Below are positions 6,347 through 13,453 of a stretch of DNA of 13,478 nucleotides, piece after piece. The notes below the pieces were generated by a model. That model saw nothing but the letters and a program-made list of their open reading frames with translations, was not told the origin of the DNA and did not search any database. The stretch is from Tannerellaceae bacterium (lineage in GTDB: Bacteria > Bacteroidota > Bacteroidia > Bacteroidales > Tannerellaceae): NCBI GenBank assembly GCA_031267775.1, contig JAIRYL010000207.1, forward strand, positions 1 to 13,478, given 5' to 3'. Numbering within the stretch: position 1 is the stretch's first letter; every line of letters starts with the position of its first letter. A program made the position numbers and the translations under genes.

Positions 6347-8113
6347 TTAAAAATTAAGATTGATCCCAACCATTGCATTGAATCCCTGCAAAGGATATCC
6401 GTAGCGCAATTCATATTTCTGAAAGAAGAGATTGTTTAGCTTCAGATAAGCGCCGAAGGTATCGTTGAGATGATAGGAACCGGTAAAATTCAGCTCATGA
6501 ATGTTTTTCATCTGTTCGTTTTCAGCGCCTGATACGTACGTTTTACGGCCGGCAACCAGGTAATAATCCAGTTTCAAGGTAAAATTGTCTACCGGGCGGG
6601 TTGTTATCCCTGCGTTAAATTCCATTGTCGGACGTCCGTAAGCCTCGTATTTCAGCGTGGGAATATATCCGTAAAACCGGTCTCCTTTCTTTTCCATACC
6701 CCATTTGTAGTATGTGCCTTTCAGCATAATTTCAAATAGCTCCCGGTAAGCGTACGTCATTTCCAATCCCCCCTGAAAACGTTTGGAATTTAGAGAAAGC
6801 GTATTACTTACGTTGGGTAATCCCCAATAATTGAGGGCTGGAATAAAAAAGTAATCTTTATCCGTAATTTTATATCCGGCAAACAGATTAAACCAGAAAC
6901 CGGGCGCCACGCCGCTTTTCAATCCAATAATAGCGTCCAGCCAGGTACGCGAAGGCAGGGCGCCACGTTCGGGGTTGATATACCGGTTTTCACGGGAAAG
7001 CTGATACGCGCTGTTTGAACGGATATCGCCGTCGGCTATCAGGTATAAAACCGTTTTGTTTCCTATGGTTATGTCGGCCTTCAAGTCGGGAGAGACAAAG
7101 AATTTACTGCTGTCGCCGGTAATAAGCATTATTTTAGCGCCCAGCTTAGCATTCCAGTTATTGCCATTAATTATGTAATAGGGATTCAATGTTCCCTCAA
7201 AATAGTTTTCAAATAAAAAGATTCCGTCGGGTAGACTGTAATTAAAATAATTGAATTTACCTCCTATACCGATGCGTTGACTTCCTCCCATACGCTGGCT
7301 TAATACCAGCTTACCGCCCATACTATGTTCCGTAATACCTTCTGTATCTTTACTCAAACCGTATTTATAGGAAAAATTGGTATAGTCCAGATCAAGTACG
7401 CATTTTATATCGGCGTCTTCTTTCGATTCAATACCGGTATATACTTTTATCAGTTGGTTTGCTTGATTCATGTCATTGGTAAGAGGATATTTATCAGACG
7501 GGGAAACCGGCGCGGCAGACGAAAAAGAGTTTACCCCAACTCCGGGTAAGCCATAATAATTAAAGGAAGAATATCCATATCCGGCGCCTAATTTAAGAGC
7601 GGCCTGTCTAAACTGATGGCGGAAGCCTATCCCGCCTGCGTTATCGTTCAATTTGGCTTTAGTTTTAATATTATCCCATCCTTGCTGCAGATATTTACGG
7701 TTGCCGCTGGTAGAACGGTGCGAGAAAAGGATATTCAACTGGTCTTTATCCGTATCCAGGATATGATATCCGGCGTCGGCATTTATATTCAGATACGTTC
7801 CGATGCCGAAATTCAGATACCCTTTCCGTTTATTGTATGCTATATCCGTCATTATATTGCCGGAAGGCAGAATACTTAATTCTCTTTCAGGCTCGATGGG
7901 CCTTGCAAAAGTAGCATAGTTGATAAACTGCTTGCTGACGACGGGTTCTTTTATGGCCGGCAAGGTATTGACTTTATTCGCATCCTGTACAGACGGAGCA
8001 TATTCTCGCTCTACCGTTAATTCCCGGTTTACGCTTTCCTGTGCAACAATACTACATGAAAAGCCTGACAGAACCAGAATAAAAAGCGCTTTTATATTAT
8101 ATATTGTCTTCAT
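6347..8113 (-). CDS. Outer-membrane beta-barrel protein (TonB-receptor-like barrel without plug)
   Basis: The product is 588 residues from the ATG at 8113; a GTG three bases upstream would add one residue. A signal peptide (about 1-23, ending SCSIVAQ) precedes a conserved-looking periplasmic segment containing LTVEREYAPSVQDANKVNTLPAIKEP. From about residue 90 to the end there are many alternating aromatic/polar beta strands (for example KRKGYLNFGIGTYLNINADAGYH) and the last residue is Phe (VGINLNF), the usual signal for outer-membrane assembly. There is no TonB box or plug domain that I can recognise. In Bacteroidales such proteins are often labelled TonB-dependent receptors and sit after a long TPR gene, exactly as here with an 11-base gap. 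The transported or bound substrate is unknown. It is probably translated from the same mRNA as the TPR protein. Confidence 0.82.
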   Translation of the reverse strand: MKTIYNIKALFILVLSGFSCSIVAQESVNRELTVEREYAPSVQDANKVNTLPAIKEPVVSKQFINYATFARPIEPERELSILPSGNIMTDIAYNKRKGYLNFGIGTYLNINADAGYHILDTDKDQLNILFSHRSTSGNRKYLQQGWDNIKTKAKLNDNAGGIGFRHQFRQAALKLGAGYGYSSFNYYGLPGVGVNSFSSAAPVSPSDKYPLTNDMNQANQLIKVYTGIESKEDADIKCVLDLDYTNFSYKYGLSKDTEGITEHSMGGKLVLSQRMGGSQRIGIGGKFNYFNYSLPDGIFLFENYFEGTLNPYYIINGNNWNAKLGAKIMLITGDSSKFFVSPDLKADITIGNKTVLYLIADGDIRSNSAYQLSRENRYINPERGALPSRTWLDAIIGLKSGVAPGFWFNLFAGYKITDKDYFFIPALNYWGLPNVSNTLSLNSKRFQGGLEMTYAYRELFEIMLKGTYYKWGMEKKGDRFYGYIPTLKYEAYGRPTMEFNAGITTRPVDNFTLKLDYYLVAGRKTYVSGAENEQMKNIHELNFTGSYHLNDTFGAYLKLNNLFFQKYELRYGYPLQGFNAMVGINLNF

Positions 8114-8124
8114 CACTTTCTTTG

Positions 8125-11124
8125 TTATTTTAATTTAGCCAATCTGTTTTCTATTATATCGGCAATATCATCCTTTGCTTTATAATTATTCTGCAAACTG
8201 GTAAGATACTGACGCGCCTGTAACTTGTCTCCCTGACGGATATAAATATCTGCCAATAAAATAAATCCGCGCGCCAGCCAATACTGGTGAGGCGTACCGT
8301 TTTCTATAAAATTCATGAGCGTTTCTTCGGCTTTCTTATCTTCGTTTGCGTCGTAATATACCTGGGCAAGAAGGTATTTGGCTTCGGCTCCATAGGCTGT
8401 ACGCGTATCTTTACTTACCTCTTGCAAGTCGGGCAACGCGCTGTTTGTCCGGTTTGAATGAATATAGGATTTAGCCCTTACGTAAAGCGCTTCGGCCCTT
8501 ACTTCCGGCGAAAGCTTTGTTACCTTCAGCAAATCGTCGGCTCCGGTTAAAACATCCTGCCATTGACCGGTATAGTATGCGCACCGCATGATTCCTACTT
8601 TGGCGGCCTCGCTATTTTCGGGGCTTTCGGCTACCAGTTGCAAGCGTTTGAAGCTCTCCAATGCCTCCGTATAGTCTTTTTCCAAATATTCTATTTCAGC
8701 TTTGCGCGCCCAGGAATCTTCCTTAAACTTTGTGTCGCCGCTTTGCGCCACTACCGTAAATAAGCGTCTGGCTTCCTTGTAATCTTTATGCCTGAAAGCG
8801 ATACTTGCCAGATAGTAATTGGCGCTGGAACTGAAAGCTCCTGACGGATAATTCTGCAGATAATTAGCCAGGCTATGACGCGCGCCGTCATAATCGCCCC
8901 TCATAAACAAACGTTCGGCGGCAATATACGTAAGCGAATCCTGTTCGGAGATTTCAATTTTTACATTACCTTCCAACGAATTAGCATACCGCGCGTAAGC
9001 GTCGACGTCGTTCAGGTCAATATAAACAGACTTTAAGTCTTGTAAAGCGACGCGCGCTTCTTCGCTATCAGGATAATCATGGATAACCTTTTTATAAACT
9101 TCGGCCGCTTTTTGCGTTTGGTTATCGTTATAGTATAACAGGGCTAACTGTACTCCGGCCTTTCGGGCGAGGCTGTTTTGCGGAAAGCGATGCATAAGCG
9201 CGTCAAACGCTTCGGCGGCAGCCTGGCTATTTTCCAATAATACATACGAACGCCCTTTCTCAAACAGCGCGTCCGGCACGTAACGGGATTCGGGGTAATC
9301 GCGGATTAACTTATCCATCGCGTTAATCTTGACGTCATAGTTTTTCTGCAGGCCGGAAACATATCCTTTCTGAAACAAAGCATAATCGCCGGCAGAAGGC
9401 AGTATGGCTGCTGCCCGGTTATAGCTTTCTTCTGCCTGCACAAATTGACGGTTGTAAAATAAACAGTCGCCCATACGGTTGTGGGCGTCGGCAAATGCTT
9501 CCGATTGGCGGTTTTGTTCAATACTTACATATTGGCGAAAATGAGAGAGCGCTTCGTTATACTGTTGCTGTTTGAAATAACCATATCCCATATTATAAAA
9601 GGCCAGCGCATACATATCCGTATTGCGCTGACGGGTATTATTTACATACGTGCGATAATCGGAAATAGCTTTTTCATACGCGCCTTGCCGGTAATAAGAC
9701 TCTCCGCGCCAGAAATAAGCGCTGTTTCGCGATACGGGATTATGGATTCCCATTTCAATCGTTTGGGAAAACAGGCTGATTGCATCGTCCAGCTTCATAT
9801 CAGCGAACGCTTGCGTACCTGACTGGAGAAGAATATCCTGTTTAGCCTCCAGTATTTTTGAGCTTGGACGATTAATTTTATCGATAGAAGTAAGCGCCGC
9901 CCGGTAATTTTTAGTGGTAAGATATACTTCCACCAAATAATCGTTTACTTTATCGGCATATTGGGAATCAGGAAATTCATTCAGGAAATTCTCGAATACA
10001 GTTACAGATTCGCCAAATCCGGTAAAAGCTGTTTCATGGATTAATAAAGCATAATTATAGGTGGCAACCTCTTTTACCCGCTTATCAAAAGAAGAAGCTG
10101 CGGCCGCTTCAAAAGCCATGCGGGCATTATGTTTATTATTCCCTTTCAGATAACTTTGCCCCAGATAGAGATAAGCGTTTTGCATTAATTCATCCTCTTC
10201 GCGAATGGTTTGCCCCAAGTATTTGATAGCATTTGCATAATTTCCCTTATTATAATAACAAACGCCTAAAATATAGAGGTCGCCCCGTAGTGGATTATCG
10301 GCAGACGCCACATATTTGTCTAATTGGGCGATTGTTTTTTCTTCATTTTTCAGGCGATAATAAGAATTACCCGTAATACGGTATAACTCCGTATTATTTG
10401 CGCTGTGCGGATAATTAACAAGCAACTCTTCTCCTTCGTGAATTGCTTTATCGTATTTACCCTGTACAAAATATATCTGAGTAATAAAATAGTGCGATTG
10501 CTCCCGGTAGGCGGGGATCTCTTTCAGGCGGATAAATTCCACTAACGCATCGTTGTAAAGTCCGGTAGCATAATCTATATAAGCGGCATAATAAGCGGAT
10601 GCTTCCCTGTATGTGTTGCCGATTTGTTTAATACGGATAAAATACGTTCGCGCTCGTTCCAGATTGCCCGTTTGCAACAGAGAATAGGCCAATCGGTAGC
10701 TATAGGCTTCCTGCTGGTCTGCGCCAAGCATATCTATGTTCGCTTCATTCAGCCAGAAAACAGCCTTCTCGTATTCCCCTTCTGCAAAATGGGCAGACCC
10801 AATCAAAAAATTAATTTCATCGGCATGCCGCGAATCGGGATATTTATCCAAATAATCTTTTAATAATTCGGGAGAATTGGAGCGGCCTTGCTCAAAAGCG
10901 CTATATGCTAACATATAGTCGGCTTCCTGTATCAGGTTGGCGTCGGTTATATATTGTTGCTTATAAGCTCGTAGTTTGTCTGTACATCCGGCATAATTCT
11001 TGAGATTGAAAAACTCTTTGCCTTCGATAAATAACCGGTTTGACGCTTCAAACTGATACGACCGCTGTCCATAAGATGTGAAACTTGCAACAAGTAAACA
11101 CAGCGGAATAAGTATTTTTCTCAT
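8125..11124 (-). CDS. Long secreted TPR-repeat protein
   Basis: The 999-residue protein has a signal peptide (about 1-19, SFTSYGQ) and then consists almost wholly of TPR-type helical hairpins up to the C-terminus. Typical units are GEYEKAVFWLNEA, GKYDKAIHEGEELLVNYPHS, GNYANAIKYLGQTI, GAYEKAISDYRTYV, QQYNEALSHFRQYV and DYKEARRLFTVVAQ. Several units have the tail DYPES/YPDS at the end of the second helix, as in the BamD and CpoB/YbgF families of periplasmic TPR proteins. No enzyme domain is visible, so it is most likely a scaffold in the periplasm for envelope proteins, perhaps for the barrel protein encoded directly after it. The start has an AAGGAG site five bases upstream (11130-11135 in minus orientation), stronger than usual in this phylum, where most genes lack one. 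A role in cell-envelope assembly is inference from context. Confidence 0.9.
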   Translation of the reverse strand: MRKILIPLCLLVASFTSYGQRSYQFEASNRLFIEGKEFFNLKNYAGCTDKLRAYKQQYITDANLIQEADYMLAYSAFEQGRSNSPELLKDYLDKYPDSRHADEINFLIGSAHFAEGEYEKAVFWLNEANIDMLGADQQEAYSYRLAYSLLQTGNLERARTYFIRIKQIGNTYREASAYYAAYIDYATGLYNDALVEFIRLKEIPAYREQSHYFITQIYFVQGKYDKAIHEGEELLVNYPHSANNTELYRITGNSYYRLKNEEKTIAQLDKYVASADNPLRGDLYILGVCYYNKGNYANAIKYLGQTIREEDELMQNAYLYLGQSYLKGNNKHNARMAFEAAAASSFDKRVKEVATYNYALLIHETAFTGFGESVTVFENFLNEFPDSQYADKVNDYLVEVYLTTKNYRAALTSIDKINRPSSKILEAKQDILLQSGTQAFADMKLDDAISLFSQTIEMGIHNPVSRNSAYFWRGESYYRQGAYEKAISDYRTYVNNTRQRNTDMYALAFYNMGYGYFKQQQYNEALSHFRQYVSIEQNRQSEAFADAHNRMGDCLFYNRQFVQAEESYNRAAAILPSAGDYALFQKGYVSGLQKNYDVKINAMDKLIRDYPESRYVPDALFEKGRSYVLLENSQAAAEAFDALMHRFPQNSLARKAGVQLALLYYNDNQTQKAAEVYKKVIHDYPDSEEARVALQDLKSVYIDLNDVDAYARYANSLEGNVKIEISEQDSLTYIAAERLFMRGDYDGARHSLANYLQNYPSGAFSSSANYYLASIAFRHKDYKEARRLFTVVAQSGDTKFKEDSWARKAEIEYLEKDYTEALESFKRLQLVAESPENSEAAKVGIMRCAYYTGQWQDVLTGADDLLKVTKLSPEVRAEALYVRAKSYIHSNRTNSALPDLQEVSKDTRTAYGAEAKYLLAQVYYDANEDKKAEETLMNFIENGTPHQYWLARGFILLADIYIRQGDKLQARQYLTSLQNNYKAKDDIADIIENRLAKLK

Positions 11125-11212
11125 TACTCCTTCATTTAAATATAAGGTACTATTGTTACTATAAACGTATAAAAAGCTATTATTGTTGTATCCGAACGTT
11201 TCATTAATACAC

Positions 11213-11233
11213 CTTTGTTATTGAATAACAAAG
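11213..11233. promoter_or_regulatory. Perfect 21-bp palindrome, likely operator of the TPR/barrel unit
   Basis: Ten-base arms CTTTGTTATT (11213-11222) and AATAACAAAG (11224-11233) flank a single central G with no mismatch. On the minus strand the outer five bases overlap the -7-like octamer TATCTTTG at 11229-11236. A one-base centre disfavours an RNA hairpin role and favours a DNA site for a dimeric protein. It lies about 90 bases upstream of the TPR start, in the 197-base gap after the Nudix gene. Confidence 0.5.
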
Positions 11234-11236
11234 ATA
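11229..11236 (-). promoter_or_regulatory. Candidate -7 box for the TPR/barrel unit
   Basis: On the minus strand this reads TATCTTTG, matching TAnnTTTG. A clear TTTG -33 element at 19-21 bases upstream was not seen, so the assignment rests on the -7 box and its place in the only sizeable gap before the TPR gene. The leader would be about 100 bases. Confidence 0.4.
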
Positions 11237-11321
11237 TGGAAAGAAAAGATATTTACGGCTATAAGGAACAGCAGTTTCAAAAACGATTGTTTTTTTTTGT
11301 TATACCCAGTATAAATAAACT

Positions 11322-11837
11322 TTATTCCGCCTGATATCGTTTCACAGCTTTTTTAATAGATTGCAATCCAAAGATATCCGGATTTAACTCAGCAAGAGAG
11401 AGGCGAATGATTTCTGCGGCGTCATCTTCGGCTTTAGCATGATTGAAATTATCTACATAACATTCGAAAAATAAATCTAAGGTGTGCACTTCAAAACCTG
11501 AATAAGGATAAATATTGGGGATGGAAAACAGATAGCGACAGTCTGTAACAATAAGGCCGGTTTCTTCCTTTATTTCCCGCCTGACCGATTCTTCTGCCGA
11601 TTCATTCATGTCAGCAAAGCCTCCGGGTAAATCCAGCGTGCCTTTTGCAGGGTCTTTCGCGCGGCGCACCACTAATAAGTCTCCCTTTGTATCCTTTAAA
11701 AAACAGGCAACCGACGCCGACGGATTAAAATAATAGGCAAACCCGCAGACCGTACATTGTTTTGCTTTTTCATTACGAATTTCAAACGATTTGGAACCGC
11801 AGGAGGGACAATAAATAAATTGACGTAAAGGATGCAT
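11322..11837 (-). CDS. Nudix hydrolase with N-terminal zinc ribbon
   Basis: The 171-residue enzyme has two parts. Residues 10-31 form a rubredoxin-like zinc ribbon with Cys10, Cys13, Cys28 and Cys31 (CPSC...CTVC). The Nudix fold follows with a complete box, GX5EX7REUXEEXGU, at residues 73-95: Gly73, Glu79, Arg87, Glu88, Glu91, Glu92 and Gly94. The Glu residues coordinate the divalent metal that cleaves a nucleoside diphosphate-X bond. Zinc ribbon plus Nudix is the layout of NudC-like NAD(H) pyrophosphatases, but those are longer and carry an extra N-terminal domain and an SQPWPFPxS-type motif. I do not see that motif, so ADP-ribose, NADH or a nucleotide sugar are all possible substrates. It is cytoplasmic. 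The gene is 62 bases downstream of the ROK kinase, with no separate promoter match seen, so cotranscription is likely. Confidence 0.92.
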   Translation of the reverse strand: MHPLRQFIYCPSCGSKSFEIRNEKAKQCTVCGFAYYFNPSASVACFLKDTKGDLLVVRRAKDPAKGTLDLPGGFADMNESAEESVRREIKEETGLIVTDCRYLFSIPNIYPYSGFEVHTLDLFFECYVDNFNHAKAEDDAAEIIRLSLAELNPDIFGLQSIKKAVKRYQAE

Positions 11838-11853
11838 TATTCTTCGAATAAGT

Positions 11854-11892
11854 TGAAAGTTGAAAATAAATTCATTTCATTTTCAACTTTCA
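11854..11892. repeat. AT-rich inverted repeat between kinase and Nudix genes
   Basis: Perfect 14-bp arms (11854-11867 and 11879-11892) read TGAAAGTTGAAAAT and ATTTTCAACTTTCA around an 11-base loop. The left flank also holds a heptamer direct repeat AGTTGAA twice in a row (11851-11864). It fills most of the 62-base gap. The low GC content and lack of a T run make it a poor classical terminator. It could attenuate or process the kinase-Nudix mRNA, or belong to a dispersed intergenic repeat family. Confidence 0.55.
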
Positions 11893-11899
11893 TTAAAGA

Positions 11900-12868
11900 T
11901 TAAATTTCTTTTGTTTCCCACCCTAAAGCGCTGGCGCCTAATACGGCGGCGTCTGATTCTTTGAGTTGGGAAAACAAGAGTTTTGTTTTACCTGCAAAAA
12001 CTTTCAAAACATTTTGATCCAAAGACTCTTTGATCGGTTTCATTATCAGGTCTCCGGCTTTAGCTAAGCCGCCAAATAATATAATGGCTTCGGGACTGGA
12101 GAATGCAATAAAGTCGGCAAAAGCTTCGCCTAACATAGTACCGGTCGCTTCAAAGATTTCAATAGCAAGTTTGTCGTTCTTCATCGCGGCGTCATATACA
12201 TCTTTCGATGCTATTTCATCGGGATTCAAGTTGCGTAAAAGACTCTCATCGGTACGGATTTCCAGGTATTCGCGGGCTGTGCGTGCAACGCCTGTAGCAG
12301 AAGCGTACGCTTCCAGGCAACCTTCGCGGCCGCAACCGCACTTGCGTCCATTATGCCGACGCGTAATTACGTGCCCCAGTTCGCCGGCAAATCCGTCGTG
12401 TCCGTAAACCAGATTACCGCCAATAACAATACCGCTGCCAACGCCTGTGCCAAGCGTAATCATAATAAAGTCTTTCATGCCGCGCGCAGCGCCGTAAGTC
12501 ATTTCCCCGATAGCCGCAGCATTCGCGTCATTGGTCAATGTTACAGGAATACCGTTTAGTTTTTCACTGATTAATTGAGCTAAAGGAATTGTTCCTTTCC
12601 AGGGAAGATTCGGCGCAAATTCAATGCACCCGGTAAAATAATTACCATTAGGCGCGCCTACGCCAATGCCTTTGATTTTATCATGTCCGCCAACCCGCCT
12701 GATTACTCCTTCGAGTCCATTAGCCAATTCGTCGACATAATTATTTACGTCGGCATGTTTACCCGTCTTTGCCGAACCGCTGTACAAGATTGTACCTCTT
12801 GCATCTACTACGCCAAATACGGTATTTGTTCCACCAATATCGATACCTACTACATAAGGTTTCTCCAT
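11900..12868 (-). CDS. ROK-family sugar kinase (probable glucokinase)
   Basis: The 322-residue protein has the standard ROK length and motifs. An N-terminal phosphate loop GIDIGGTNT (residues 8-16) and a second nucleotide loop LGTGVGSG (139-146) bind ATP. Asp114 in LTNDANAAA is the catalytic base. GELGH (162-166) supplies the conserved Glu and zinc-binding His166, and Cys177, Cys179 and Cys184 in KCGCGREGCLEA complete the ROK zinc site. Such enzymes phosphorylate glucose or related hexoses at O6 in the cytoplasm; Bacteroides RokA is a known example with hexokinase activity. ROK repressors are excluded because there is no N-terminal helix-turn-helix. It is first in a likely two-gene unit with the Nudix hydrolase and has a good promoter 43 bases upstream. 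The exact sugar (glucose, mannose or an amino sugar) cannot be told from sequence alone. Confidence 0.93.
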   Translation of the reverse strand: MEKPYVVGIDIGGTNTVFGVVDARGTILYSGSAKTGKHADVNNYVDELANGLEGVIRRVGGHDKIKGIGVGAPNGNYFTGCIEFAPNLPWKGTIPLAQLISEKLNGIPVTLTNDANAAAIGEMTYGAARGMKDFIMITLGTGVGSGIVIGGNLVYGHDGFAGELGHVITRRHNGRKCGCGREGCLEAYASATGVARTAREYLEIRTDESLLRNLNPDEIASKDVYDAAMKNDKLAIEIFEATGTMLGEAFADFIAFSSPEAIILFGGLAKAGDLIMKPIKESLDQNVLKVFAGKTKLLFSQLKESDAAVLGASALGWETKEI

Positions 12869-12910
12869 GATTCTATATTTAGGATTAATAATGAAAATTC
12901 AATCGGGGAG

Positions 12911-12941
12911 CAAATATAGCAGGATTCTGATAAGATACAAT
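12911..12941 (-). promoter_or_regulatory. Bacteroidetes-type promoter of the ROK kinase gene
   Basis: On the minus strand a TATATTTG -7 box (12918-12911) matches TAnnTTTG fully. An ATTG -33 box (12941-12938) lies 19 bases upstream, the expected spacing for the primary sigma factor of Bacteroidetes. Transcription would begin close to 12905 and give a leader of roughly 35-40 bases. This is the best promoter in the window. Confidence 0.65.
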
Positions 12942-13084
12942 AGAAATTGGTTAATTCTTTTTTTGAGGCGCTATCAAAAGTACCCGCCGCCCGATACCCA
13001 TTTTGCTCCTCAACTGCAACTTTAGGCAGCCTTGTATCCCAACCGGTTATCCCTCTTTAAGGATCATCACAGCATTTGTCCGAT
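12942..13084. other. Gap between kinase promoter and repeat array: no gene recognised
   Basis: I found no convincing gene, RNA or promoter match in these bases. Short open stretches exist on both strands (for example about 35 codons on plus, ending in a TAA near 13058), but none has a start codon, ribosome site or recognisable similarity. The stretch could hold the decayed end of a gene or simply be a spacer. Confidence 0.4.
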
Positions 13085-13453
13085 ATGCAAATCAAAGAAG
13101 CGCGCCAGAAGGCGATTGAAGAAATAAAAGAAGATAAAGCCACTCGAAACAGGCAGCGCCATAATCCCAAACTTGCGGATACGAATCCCAAACTTCCGAA
13201 TACCATTCCCAAACTTCTGGATACCAATCCCAAACTTCCGAATACCAATCCCAAACTTGCGGATACCAATCCCAAACTTGCGGATACCATTCCCAAGTTT
13301 CCGGATACGAATCCCAAACTTGCGGATACCATTCCCAAACTTCCGAATACCTATCCCAAACTTCTGAATTACTATTCCAGGGGTTCCGAATACCTATTCC
13401 AAGTTTCCGAATACCTATTCCAAACTTCTGAATACCTATTCCAGGGGTTCTGA
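13085..13453 (+). CDS. Doubtful ORF running into the tandem array (heptad NPKLxxT repeats)
   Basis: From the ATG at 13085 (or a TTG at 13076) an open frame of about 122 residues begins with a charged, helix-prone 26-residue head (MQIKEARQKAIEEIKEDKAT). It then encodes heptads of the form NPKL-(A/P/L)-(D/N)-T. After the first 22-base unit the frame shifts relative to the repeats and becomes SEYLFQ(V/T) heptads. A TGA inside the next 22-base unit ends it. Because 21 is a multiple of three, any frame open in one unit stays open in all, so length here is not evidence for coding. Most differences between units change the amino acid (GCG/CCG/CTG, GAT/AAT, AAT/ATT), which does not suggest purifying selection. 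No signal peptide, membrane helix or promoter match was seen. It may be a small repeat protein or a non-coding minisatellite with a chance ORF. Confidence 0.25.
   Translation: MQIKEARQKAIEEIKEDKATRNRQRHNPKLADTNPKLPNTIPKLLDTNPKLPNTNPKLADTNPKLADTIPKFPDTNPKLADTIPKLPNTYPKLLNYYSRGSEYLFQVSEYLFQTSEYLFQGF

Noticed and set aside
11124..11137. Three-codon leader ORF (ATG AAG GAG TAA) overlapping the TPR start
   Set aside because: Far more simply explained as the AAGGAG ribosome site upstream of the ATG; no attenuator features accompany it.
11280..11321. Poly-T stretch and small TTATA/TATAA stem as terminator of the Nudix transcript
   Set aside because: The run of T is on the plus strand, so on the Nudix (minus) strand it is a run of A after a very weak 5-bp AT stem.
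12960..13060. Short plus-strand open stretch (FFEALSKVPAARYPF...) as a gene fragment
   Set aside because: No start codon, no recognisable family and only about 35 codons; cannot be told from chance.
13023..13130. Small zinc-knuckle-like peptide (CPIC followed by a basic tail) in another plus frame
   Set aside because: There is no start codon between the upstream stop and the CPIC motif, and the basic tail comes from the out-of-frame reading of the leader ORF.
13057..13338. Minus-strand ORF with GLVSASLG heptads and a Cys-containing tail
   Set aside because: It is open only because the repeat unit is a multiple of three; it has no promoter, start context or recognisable domain and mirrors the plus-strand repeat.
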